The translations under genes and the position numbers were made by a program. From positions 1 through 6,878 of the forward strand of contig JBHHZE010000101.1 in the NCBI GenBank assembly GCA_046757925.1: a stretch of DNA of 6,878 nucleotides. Reading direction: 5' to 3'. The stretch comes from JAZDCZ01 sp046757925 (GTDB taxonomy: Bacteria; Gemmatimonadota; Gemmatimonadetes; Gemmatimonadales; GWC2-71-9). This document shows, piece after piece, positions 1-5,883 of the stretch. The notes beneath the pieces were generated by a model. That model did no database searches. It was given only the letters and a program-made list of their open reading frames with translations, and was not told where the DNA came from. Within the stretch, counting starts at the first letter, position 1. Each line of letters begins with the position of its first letter.

Positions 1-1020
1 TCACTCCGCCTCAAGCTCGCCATGCTATCTCAGAACGCCGCGACAGCTACTGAGATCAATAAGTCGATTACAAGTTTGTATGCGTCCAGTCGCACTCAGA
101 ACAACCTAACTCTGACTGCTACGACCGATGCGTTATGTAGCATGACGATATATGCGACGTTTTTCGAAAGCTCTACACATGCCACGTGCCTTTTGCGCGA
201 GGCCGAGCGGCTCGTCGGGCACCTCTCAATTCCACTGAAGCAAAAAGTACTCCTATTCAAGGCGCTAGTTAGCCTCCGAACCGCACAATGGGATCAAGCT
301 GCGCTAGCACTTGATCAAGGCCTACGGTTAGCACGACGAGTCAATGATGTTGCGACGACAGCACACTTGACGAACAACCTCGCATGCTTATCGCTTGAAC
401 AAGGCCAGTGGAACGAAGCGATTACCCTATGCCGACGTTGCATAGAGCTTGATGAGACCATATCAGGCGGTGGACACTTAGCTGTAGCGCCGCTAGTAAA
501 CATGGCGAACGCCTATTTCTATCAAGGCAAGGCTCGTAGAGCACGCCAGCTGTATGATCAGGCGCTAGAAGTTGCTGCGGCGAGTGGTTACAGTCCGCTA
601 TTGCTTGAAGTGCATGCCTGCCTTGGGTTAGTTGCGTTACAGGAAGGCGACCAACTGAAGGCCGAAGACCATGCACGCGAGCTCAGTGCTTGCCTAGATG
701 AGACAAACGGAGTTCACGAGAGATTCAAGATTGAGTGGCTGCGTGCATACATGGACTATGGTCTCGGAACGCGAGCCGCATCCGATTTGCTGAGGCAAGC
801 GGCGGAGGAGGAGCGCTCTAGGGACATAGTCGGTGCGCTGAAGCTGGCGTGGCTGGAGCGCCTCCTCTACGCCAACGTGGAAAGCGGGTGGCCCGGTGAT
901 ACCAGATCCGTTGCCGTTGCGGCGGAAATGCGGAGTATTGGACTTGGTTGGTTTTCCGGCTTTACGCGTCGTTGGCTAAAGACGGCTAGGAGCCGTAGTA
1001 CTAGCACTTGTAGCGAGTAG
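1..1020 (+). CDS. TPR-repeat protein, probably the C-terminal part of a larger regulator (5' end outside window)
   Basis: The frame is open to the left edge: the seven codons before the first ATG (position 22) contain no stop, so the real start is probably outside the window. Numbering from that ATG (332 residues), helical-hairpin repeats of TPR type lie at about 73-106, 115-148, 156-190 and 196-227, with typical elements such as NNLACLSLEQGQWNEAI and ANAYFYQGKARRARQLYDQAL. There is no signal peptide or membrane segment. The end is basic and Ser/Thr-rich. TPR arrays of this kind serve as protein-binding or effector-sensing arms in MalT/LuxR-type and BTAD-type regulators; that this is such an arm is inference. 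No ribosome site is visible before position 22. Base composition is low (about 45-58% GC) with frequent CTA, TTA and ATA codons, unlike the right half. It converges on the HD-GYP gene 28 bases away. Confident as a coding TPR protein, not as to function. Confidence 0.8.
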   Translation, partial: SLRLKLAMLSQNAATATEINKSITSLYASSRTQNNLTLTATTDALCSMTIYATFFESSTHATCLLREAERLVGHLSIPLKQKVLLFKALVSLRTAQWDQAALALDQGLRLARRVNDVATTAHLTNNLACLSLEQGQWNEAITLCRRCIELDETISGGGHLAVAPLVNMANAYFYQGKARRARQLYDQALEVAAASGYSPLLLEVHACLGLVALQEGDQLKAEDHARELSACLDETNGVHERFKIEWLRAYMDYGLGTRAASDLLRQAAEEERSRDIVGALKLAWLERLLYANVESGWPGDTRSVAVAAEMRSIGLGWFSGFTRRWLKTARSRSTSTCSE

Positions 1021-1048
1021 CCAGTTTCCTTGAGGACGTTGAATGCGT

Positions 1049-2356
1049 CTAGGTTGCGGACGAAACGGCTCCAGCGTGGGCATCCAACTCCAGCAGTGAT
1101 AAGTCTAGGACGTTCGCATCCACGGCAATTTCAACTATGATGGGATCGAACTGCGTGCCGGAATTCCTGGTCAACTCCGAGCGGACTTCGTCTACTGAGA
1201 GGGCTGCGCGATACGGTCTGTCAGTAAGCATTGCATCGATGGAGTCCGAGACCATTATGATCCGAGCTCCAAGAGGAATGGCGTCGCCAGCTATACCCAT
1301 CGGATAACCGTCTCCGTTGTACCATTCATGGTGGTGACGAACACATCTCAGAATCTCAGGGTCGAGGCTGCGCACGGACTTAATGATGTCGACACCTTTG
1401 TCCGGGTGAGAACGGATTAGGTGCCGCTGAGTGGGTGTAAGTGGCCCCGTTTGTCTGAGAATCTCACCGTACGCTAGGTCAATCTTGCCGATGTCGTGAA
1501 GTAAGGCTGCTGTTTCGATGATCCGAGTATCGCGTGGTTTCAAGCGTAGGGCGTGAGCTATCCTGCGAGCACGCTCCGCAACGCGAACAGAGTGCCCCGA
1601 GGTATACTTGTCTCGCGCTTCAATAGTCTTGATAAGTACACGCAGCAAGTCCTGATTGAGTTGCTGCAGCTCAATGTTGACGCCGTAGCTGTAGCGAAGG
1701 CCAATAATCGGTACAATTGCCGCAAGAAGTGCGACAGCGCCCCAGCGTACATAAAGATACGAAACGAGGTACGCAAGCGGACTGATGGCAAGATCAAATA
1801 CTATGATACTGCCAGCGGTTCGCTGCCACACTTCAATGAATGTACGGTTCTCTGCAAGAGATATAATACGTGATACTGTAATGGTGTTGACACTGAAATA
1901 TGCAACTACCGCTACTAGGAACTGGGGAAAGGTCGCCGAGAAACTAAGTTCAGTGAGACTAGGGACCGCGCCAAATAGAACATACAAAAAGCTTCCAGCG
2001 GCCACTGACAAACTTACTTGGGCCGCATTGAACACAGCCTTGCGGGTGGGCTTCTTGAGCAACCAGAATTCTGTGAAGAACTGTGTCACAAGGGTTAGAA
2101 CGATAGCGCCAAAGGGGCCCAGGATCGGGATAGCCCCTAGTTGCGGTACGAACTCCATGGATGTGGTCGTACCGCCTTCTGTTATCTTGAGCGCAAGAAT
2201 GGCTCCGAGTATGGCGAGGGCGAGTAGCGTAAGGAGTGCGAGCGTCCACTTGGGTGTTACAAGGGGCGGAAACAGCCAGAAAGAGAGTGGAACAACGACG
2301 ATCGCCGCTGCCACAACGGCGAGGATGAAGACGGTTAGCTGTTGGTCCCGTCGCAT
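1049..2356 (-). CDS. membrane-anchored HD-GYP cyclic-di-GMP phosphodiesterase
   Basis: This 435-residue protein has an N-terminal membrane region with about six or seven hydrophobic segments (roughly 7-29, 34-57, 77-98, 113-133, 143-162, 178-220). It resembles the MASE-type integral sensor regions found on c-di-GMP enzymes. A short helix (225-245) leads to an HD-GYP domain (about 240-415). The domain shows SGHS (H255), LLHDIGKID with the H287-D288 pair and K291, SHP with H317, HHHEW (341-345), GDGYP with the GYP triad at 350-352, SDSIDAM (D371) and TDRPYR (378-383). All metal-ligand motifs appear intact, so c-di-GMP hydrolysis is expected; the signal sensed by the membrane part is unknown. 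The ATG at 2356 lacks a good ribosome site (only a G-run about 10 bases upstream). An in-frame TAA lies nine codons upstream. Composition is low GC, like the TPR gene. Confidence 0.9.
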   Translation of the reverse strand: MRRDQQLTVFILAVVAAAIVVVPLSFWLFPPLVTPKWTLALLTLLALAILGAILALKITEGGTTTSMEFVPQLGAIPILGPFGAIVLTLVTQFFTEFWLLKKPTRKAVFNAAQVSLSVAAGSFLYVLFGAVPSLTELSFSATFPQFLVAVVAYFSVNTITVSRIISLAENRTFIEVWQRTAGSIIVFDLAISPLAYLVSYLYVRWGAVALLAAIVPIIGLRYSYGVNIELQQLNQDLLRVLIKTIEARDKYTSGHSVRVAERARRIAHALRLKPRDTRIIETAALLHDIGKIDLAYGEILRQTGPLTPTQRHLIRSHPDKGVDIIKSVRSLDPEILRCVRHHHEWYNGDGYPMGIAGDAIPLGARIIMVSDSIDAMLTDRPYRAALSVDEVRSELTRNSGTQFDPIIVEIAVDANVLDLSLLELDAHAGAVSSAT

Positions 2357-2383
2357 GTAAGGAGACCCCCAATCCCTACGACA

Positions 2384-2434
2384 TTACCACTTAAGCGTTC
2401 CCGCTAGAAGCGCAACCGCCAAAGACCAAAGCAT
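2384..2434 (-). CDS. possible 16-aa hydrophobic leader peptide upstream of HD-GYP
   Basis: The reading is ATG at 2434-2432, then MLWSLAVALLAGTLKW, then TAA at 2386-2384. It has a perfect AGGAGG (2448-2443) eight bases before the ATG, much stronger than the site before HD-GYP. It is in the same frame as HD-GYP (26 codons from ATG to ATG), and the TAA is the only stop between them. It could be a leader peptide coupling translation to HD-GYP, a small membrane peptide, or the true N-terminus of HD-GYP cut by a nonsense mutation or sequencing error. Evidence is the ribosome site, the spacing and the hydrophobic core only; I do not recognise the peptide. Confidence 0.35.
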   Translation of the reverse strand: MLWSLAVALLAGTLKW

Positions 2435-2442
2435 TATGCCCA

Positions 2443-2448
2443 CCTCCT
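2443..2448 (-). promoter_or_regulatory. strong Shine-Dalgarno (AGGAGG) of the short leader ORF
   Basis: The + strand CCTCCT reads AGGAGG on the minus strand, with eight bases to the ATG at 2434. It is the best ribosome site in the left half of the window and argues that the short ORF, or an HD-GYP form starting there, is translated. Confidence 0.45.
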
Positions 2449-2460
2449 CTCATCGGGAGT

Positions 2461-2485
2461 CGCATCCTATCCGCTAGGGGATGCG
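2461..2485. repeat. bulged inverted repeat (hairpin) in the HD-GYP leader
   Basis: CGCATCCTA (2461-2469) pairs with TAGG (2475-2478) plus ATGCG (2481-2485), leaving a 5-base loop and a two-base GG bulge: nine pairs. On the minus strand it ends 12 bases before the AGGAGG site, so in RNA it could gate ribosome access, or it could be a protein-binding dyad. No U-run follows, so it is not a classical terminator. Confidence 0.35.
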
Positions 2486-2621
2486 CTGCATCTCCGCTTG
2501 GAGGTTCGCTCAACTCAGCTCTGGGTCCTGGCCGCAGAGATTGGGGGTCTTCGATTGCTCCTGTCGATTGTCGTGAGCAACCAAGCCCGCTCGGTGAAGC
2601 CGGCTTGCAGCCCCGCCCTTG

Positions 2622-2690
2622 AAAAAAAACCGGCCGACCATCCGCGCGCAAGGCTGAGTGGGTCCGTAAAGGCGTTCAGCGATCGGCCAG
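2622..2690 (-). terminator. probable rho-independent terminator of the GGDEF/unknown gene pair
   Basis: On the minus strand CTGGCCGATC (2690-2681, within the last codons of the upstream gene) can pair with GGTCGGCCGG (2639-2630) over ten positions, two of them G-U. It is followed at once by eight T residues (2629-2622). The intervening loop is long (41 bases), the main weakness. The T-run directly after a GC-rich arm, just past a stop codon, supports termination here. Confidence 0.5.
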
Positions 2691-3386
2691 CCACCGGTTG
2701 GTTGCGCTGAGACAGGCCAGGACGACGCTCTCTTCCACGGAGTTCTGGACCTTGCAAACCCCCGGGAGCACCGTGGATTGCCGGCCGGAGAGACCCTGGA
2801 CCACGACCAGGACGAGCCGTCGGCCCGCGAGCTGGATCTCCGACACGCTCTCGATCGCAAGAGTTGCCTTCGACGAGGCGAGTTGGGTGAGTGCATTCAG
2901 CACGGCCTGCGCTGTAACCTCTAGCCGCGACTTGGTGTGGTCCGGGCCTGCGGCCTCTCCGACCAGGATCTCATCCCCTCGGCTCAAGCGTACTTCGCAG
3001 CGAATCGTTTCCCCCGCCTGACGCTCCAGCCTGAACGATTCGAGCAGAGGCCGGCTGGCGGCAGGAGCGGGGGCCTCTTCCGGTGCCGCTTCGCCGATTG
3101 ATGGGAGATCCCGGCCCGTGACCTGGGCGATGGAGATCTTGCGGTGATCTACTTGAAGCCCGAACTGTGCGAGAAGGGCGGACTCGATGTTGCGAACGAT
3201 CTGTTTGGCCCCGAGTCCGGAGCCGCTGAGCACGTGGATCTCATCAATCCCACCGCTCCCGTCGGGGACGATCTTGAGCGAATCCACGCCCTCGACCGTT
3301 TGCAGGAGTCTTTCCACTCGGCGAAGTCCCCAGGGGTCGAGTCCCCGCACCGCCGCCGCCCCCACATCCTTACTCTCCTGGGTCAT
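2676..3386 (-). CDS. unknown two-module protein co-translated with the hydrogenase-like/GGDEF protein
   Basis: 236 residues, soluble, no signal peptide or membrane segment. I do not recognise a named family. The N-terminal module (about 16-90) alternates beta-like and helical stretches: VEGVDSLKIV, IDEIHVLSGSG, KQIVRNIESALLAQFG, HRKISIAQV. An Ala/Pro/Glu-rich linker (about 97-112) leads to a second module (about 114-236) with IRCEVRLSRGDEILVGEA, LEVTAQAVLNALTQL, RRLVLVVV and ESVVLACLSATNRWL, again beta strands with amphipathic helices, suggesting a small-molecule or dimerisation fold. There are only three cysteines and no obvious catalytic motif. The ATG overlaps the upstream stop by four bases (ATGA, 3386-3383), with GAGGA about nine bases before it, so the two are very likely translationally coupled. 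I infer a partner role for the cyclase, for example sensing or output. A terminator-like structure follows. Confidence 0.85.
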   Translation of the reverse strand: MTQESKDVGAAAVRGLDPWGLRRVERLLQTVEGVDSLKIVPDGSGGIDEIHVLSGSGLGAKQIVRNIESALLAQFGLQVDHRKISIAQVTGRDLPSIGEAAPEEAPAPAASRPLLESFRLERQAGETIRCEVRLSRGDEILVGEAAGPDHTKSRLEVTAQAVLNALTQLASSKATLAIESVSEIQLAGRRLVLVVVQGLSGRQSTVLPGVCKVQNSVEESVVLACLSATNRWLADR

Positions 3387-5056
3387 CTGGGTGTTTCCTC
3401 GTTGACCACGGGATGGATCCGGTTGCCTCCATGGGCTTTCGCAATGTATAGCGAAGCATCGGCTTCTGCGAACAGGTCGTCGCTGGTGAGGAGAGACCGC
3501 TCCGCTCCGGAATGAAAGGCAAGGCCGATGCTCGCGGTGGTGCCCGCCTCGCCGTCCGGAACCGAAACTCGGATTTGTGCCACCCGCTGCCTGATCTGCT
3601 CCGCCACCCTCACCGCTCCCTGTGGATCCGAGTTGACCAACAGGGTCACAAACTCGTCACCACCAAAGCGTCCCGCAATGTCGGTGCTTCGAATGGTACG
3701 CCGAAGTACATCCGCGACGCGTCGAAGAACCTCGTTGCCGACCGGGTGCCCGTAGCGATCGTTCAGCTCCTTGAACGTGTCCAGGTCGATGAACAGCAAG
3801 GTCACGCCCGTACCCGCACGATTCGCCTGGCCCATCTCTTCCTCGACCCGTTCCACCAGGGCCCGGTAGCTGTAGAGATCCGTGAGGGCGTCGTGTGTGG
3901 CGTCCCGAACCGCCTTGGAATAGTCGCGGCTCAGCTGAACGAGACCGGCAGCCAGGTCGGGCTTGCTTCGCATCATCGACTCGGTCAGCGAGAGGTAGCT
4001 CGCGTAGCCGCTCGGATCCCTCTGCCAGAACGACCGGTCCGCGCGCCCGGCCCGCTCCAGCGCTCGCTCCACCTCCTCGAGCTCCGCCTCCGGCAGGTTC
4101 GAGGGCTTGGGCTCATACGCTATGCTCAGGTCGAGGTCGTGCGGCACGGTGATCACCGGCTCGTCTGAGCGGATCGGATCGGCGAGTTCGAGAATGCTTC
4201 GGCGCCAGTAGAGCTCCCCGGGCGTACCGAGCGCCGGGTGATCGAGTGCGCCGTCGAAGGGCAGAATGTCTATGAAGCCCAGATGACTCCCGTTCTCCTC
4301 CAGGAGCCTCGAAACGCTGGCCAGCGTGTACAGACCCCGCAGCTTGCGGAAAGTCCTCGAAGAAGCTCGCTCCTGATCCAACATGGGTAGCGGCAACCCA
4401 CCGGCGGTGGACAGGTAGCGCCGGCGCTCGGGTGGGACCGCCTGGAGGAGAAGCGGCTGACCGGCCGGCTCCGCGCCCCGTTCCACGAGCAGCCGCTCGA
4501 ACTCGGCGAACGAGAGCTCGGCGTCGAAGAGCGTATCACCATTGAGCTCTGGAGACTCGAGGCCCACATAGAGCAGCTGCCGCTCCGGGTTCAGCATCTT
4601 GAGATAGCGCGCCAGGGCGACGGCCGGCGTCACGATGGGCGCCAGGTAGGGAAGGAGCTTGGGATGGCGGCTGCGACAGTACTCGACCACCAGCGGGCTG
4701 GTGGAGCGGATCCAGGTCTTTTTCTCCGTGTTCTCGCGCCAGATGCGCAGATACTCGAACGCGACGAGCTCGTCACCGAGGAGCTCGAAGAACAGTTCCC
4801 CGAACCCGGCGGCGTAGACGGCGTTGATCACCTGCTCGGGACTGGCCGGATAGAAGTGGACGAAGATCTCGGATGGCAGCACCAGGTGCAGGCAGCCCGA
4901 CTCGAGCATGTCACGGACTACCGACAGGCCGCTGGCCTCGCCGTCCCGCGGATCCTTGGGGGATCCCCGCTCGCCTTCCACAGTCATCCCTTCGCGCACC
5001 AAGTCTGCTACCTGCGACGCGCCGGGAAGATTCAGCTGGCTGGTCTCTTTCTCCAC
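3383..5056 (-). CDS. cysteine-less [FeFe]-hydrogenase-like sensor domain fused to a GGDEF diguanylate cyclase
   Basis: 557 residues, cytosolic. Residues about 52-285 follow the [FeFe]-hydrogenase large-subunit pattern: LVLPSEIF, EQVINAVYAAGFGELFFELL, IRSTSPLVVEY, HPKLLPYLAPIVTPAVALARYLK, QLLYVGLESPE, ELSFAEFERLLVERG, TAGGLP and GFIDILPFDGALDHPALG. By eye, the H-cluster cysteines are replaced: S120 (TSCCP loop), E167 (PCxxK loop), and F267 and L271 (CxxGC loop). Residues about 341-365 resemble the CxxCGYxxC module of sensory hydrogenases but read SGYASY. Only two cysteines remain (C55, C127). The C-terminal GGDEF domain (about 385-550) has DALTDLYSYRAL, FIDLDTFKELNDRYGH (D424), GGDEF at 465-469 and an RSTD inhibitory site at 456-459, so it should make c-di-GMP from GTP. 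The start is GTG; an in-frame TAG three codons upstream bounds it, and the ribosome site is weak. An N-terminal ferredoxin region, usual in sensory hydrogenases, is absent. Very sure of GGDEF, fairly sure of the hydrogenase scaffold. Confidence 0.9.
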   Translation of the reverse strand: MEKETSQLNLPGASQVADLVREGMTVEGERGSPKDPRDGEASGLSVVRDMLESGCLHLVLPSEIFVHFYPASPEQVINAVYAAGFGELFFELLGDELVAFEYLRIWRENTEKKTWIRSTSPLVVEYCRSRHPKLLPYLAPIVTPAVALARYLKMLNPERQLLYVGLESPELNGDTLFDAELSFAEFERLLVERGAEPAGQPLLLQAVPPERRRYLSTAGGLPLPMLDQERASSRTFRKLRGLYTLASVSRLLEENGSHLGFIDILPFDGALDHPALGTPGELYWRRSILELADPIRSDEPVITVPHDLDLSIAYEPKPSNLPEAELEEVERALERAGRADRSFWQRDPSGYASYLSLTESMMRSKPDLAAGLVQLSRDYSKAVRDATHDALTDLYSYRALVERVEEEMGQANRAGTGVTLLFIDLDTFKELNDRYGHPVGNEVLRRVADVLRRTIRSTDIAGRFGGDEFVTLLVNSDPQGAVRVAEQIRQRVAQIRVSVPDGEAGTTASIGLAFHSGAERSLLTSDDLFAEADASLYIAKAHGGNRIHPVVNEETPR

Positions 5057-5171
5057 CGCTGCTCGCTACGCGTGGGTGTTCGGACGCGACGTGGAAACCC
5101 GCAGGCCACCGCTGGTCCATACGAGGATCCCCGACATCATCGACTGCTGAACCGGTCAAGGCACGATGACT

Positions 5172-5186
5172 CGTACAAGAAGTACG
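5172..5186. repeat. operator-like inverted repeat CGTAC-AAGAA-GTACG
   Basis: Five-base perfect arms around a five-base spacer, centred about 120 bases upstream of the GTG start of the cyclase gene. The size and symmetry suit a dimeric regulator site; no regulator is identified. Confidence 0.3.
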
Positions 5187-5235
5187 CCCCGAGAGTCACG
5201 AGTGCGCCAGAGCGGGGAGGAACGCGTGAAATCTC

Positions 5236-5269
5236 CCGTCCCATACGGGCTTACGGCCGGCGGGGACGG
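5236..5269. repeat. inverted repeat CCGTCCC / GGGACGG
   Basis: Seven-base perfect arms (5236-5242 and 5263-5269) around a 20-base GC-rich interior, about 180 bases upstream of the cyclase start. It could be a leader-RNA stem on either strand. Confidence 0.3.
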
Positions 5270-5298
5270 AATGCAGCGCCGCCAATCCTCGCCTTCCG

Positions 5299-5319
5299 AC
5301 CGGCTACGCAGGAGCCGGT
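5299..5319. repeat. perfect hairpin ACCGGCT-N7-AGCCGGT
   Basis: Seven perfect pairs with a seven-base loop, followed 21 bases later by a second perfect stem CGGGG-N7-CCCCG (5341-5357). The pair of 7-base-loop stems recalls tRNA arms, but no acceptor stem or T-loop consensus surrounds them, so it is not called as tRNA. A structured RNA or protein site is possible. Confidence 0.35.
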
Positions 5320-5436
5320 GTGGCGAACAGGCAACGTCCGCGGGGATTCCAGCCCCGGATCCCATTTTGCACGGTAATGCGCGAGTTGGCTGGCAATCCA
5401 TACGCGGGGTGTCTAGCTTCCGGCGCGGGTGCAGCC

Positions 5437-5454
5437 GCCGCTGATGTGAGCGGC
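5437..5454. repeat. hairpin GCCGCT-GATGTG-AGCGGC
   Basis: Six perfect pairs with a six-base loop, 72 bases upstream of the 98-aa gene start. It has no T-run, so it is not a terminator. It may lie in the 5' untranslated region of the small-protein/tdk transcript or be an operator. Confidence 0.3.
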
Positions 5455-5526
5455 AAATGCGCGTGTCGCCAGAACGTGCTCGAGCGGTTGAGTTGACGCA
5501 AGTGTTTGGCAGCGTTGGAGTTGGGT

Positions 5527-5823
5527 ATGGCCAGGGGTTTGCTCAAGAAGCTCGTGTTCCGCCTCGATGGCGCCGCGGACAGCGCCAGAAAGCAATTCGC
5601 CAGCGAGGGCGGCACCACATGGGAAGCGGAGATCTCGCTCCATTCGGGCACATTGCCACAGTCTCCCCGGCTGATGGTCCTGTTTCGGGTCCCGGCGGAT
5701 CCCGCCGTGCCTCGAAGGTACACGCTCCTGCCGTCTCATATGTCCAAGCTGCCCGAGGCGGCGGCGGCGCAGCTGTCGGAGCGGGAGCTTCGGGAGCTCC
5801 TGGCAAGCTCCGTGAAGGTATAG
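5527..5823 (+). CDS. small protein of unknown function (98 aa), paralogue of the next gene
   Basis: The start is placed at the ATG at 5527, which has GGAG (5517-5520) six bases upstream; a TTG seven codons earlier is less likely. The protein begins with a basic helix-like segment (MARGLLKKLVFRLDG), then a core with TWEAEIS (31-37), SPRLMVLFRVP (46-56) and VPRRYTLLP (61-69), and ends in an acidic/amphipathic helix LSERELRELL (83-92). There are no cysteines and no membrane segment. I do not recognise a family. The WEAxxS motif, the central arginine pattern and the terminal EL--LL helix line up with the 78-aa product of the next gene, suggesting tandem duplication. It lies 71 bases before that gene on the same strand, with tdk following. 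Confidence 0.65.
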   Translation: MARGLLKKLVFRLDGAADSARKQFASEGGTTWEAEISLHSGTLPQSPRLMVLFRVPADPAVPRRYTLLPSHMSKLPEAAAAQLSERELRELLASSVKV

Positions 5824-5852
5824 CGCGACCTGCCAGGCCTGTATGAATTCAG

Positions 5853-5866
5853 GATGAGACCTCATC
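5853..5866. repeat. near-palindrome GATGAG-AC-CTCATC
   Basis: Six-base perfect arms with a two-base spacer, ending 28 bases before the ATG of the 78-aa gene. The very short spacer favours a protein-binding dyad over an RNA hairpin. It overlaps a second weak stem CCTG/CAGG (5838-5841 with 5850-5853). Confidence 0.3.
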
Positions 5867-5883
5867 GAGCCGACGGGATTCCG

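Larger units (their letters stand above)
2357..2675. other. intergenic region between the GGDEF gene pair and HD-GYP, at the composition break
   Basis: Apart from the 16-codon ORF, no coding region is supported. It holds the bulged hairpin at 2461-2485, an inverted repeat TTGCTC/GAGCAA (2555-2560 with 2575-2580), a direct repeat TCGATTG (2551-2557 and 2564-2570), the palindrome AAGCCGGCTT (2597-2606), and an eight-A run (2622-2629) belonging to the minus-strand terminator. GC content changes here from roughly half to roughly two-thirds. I see no convincing sigma-70 promoter, tRNA, integrase or insertion-sequence end. The HD-GYP promoter should lie here on the minus strand. Confidence 0.5.
5057..5526. 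other. 470-base divergent intergenic region rich in inverted repeats
   Basis: It separates the minus-strand cyclase gene from the + strand small-protein/tdk cluster, and promoters for both should lie here. No coding frame has family support. It holds perfect dyads at 5172-5186, 5236-5269, 5299-5319, 5341-5357 and 5437-5454, the stronger ones listed separately. A TTGACG at 5493-5498 and a minus-strand TTGACC at 5159-5154 have no good partner -10 box. No tRNA or riboswitch core is recognisable. Confidence 0.5.

Noticed and set aside
1785..2360. 191-codon open frame on the + strand opposite the HD-GYP membrane region
   Set aside because: Antisense to a confident gene; composition explained by the complement of hydrophobic codons.
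2441..2640. c-di-GMP (GEMM-type) riboswitch in the HD-GYP leader
   Set aside because: I looked for the conserved core around GGGACGCAAAGCC and the paired upstream strand. GCTGCAAGCC is only a superficial match and the second helix is missing.
2357..2675. Insertion-sequence end, attachment site or integrase remnant at the composition break
   Set aside because: No terminal inverted repeats, target-site duplication, tRNA end or recombinase fragment is visible.
2510..2896. Several minus-strand open frames across the spacer and the end of the unknown gene
   Set aside because: They overlap the 236-aa gene out of frame, are Arg/Ser/Pro-rich and have no supporting start signals.
3512..4168. 218-codon open frame on the + strand within the cyclase gene
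   Set aside because: Antisense to the GGDEF domain, with no ribosome site or recognisable motif; a high-GC shadow.
5299..5357. tRNA-like pair of stems with 7-base loops
   Set aside because: No acceptor stem, no D-arm and no GGTTCRA T-loop consensus can be placed around them.
5493..5526. TTGACG as a -35 promoter box for the small-protein operon
   Set aside because: At 16-18 base spacing the -10 position falls on GC-containing sequence inside the ribosome site, so the box is not credible.
5506..5526. TTG start seven codons upstream for the 98-aa protein
   Set aside because: The ATG at 5527 has GGAG at ideal spacing, while the TTG has none.
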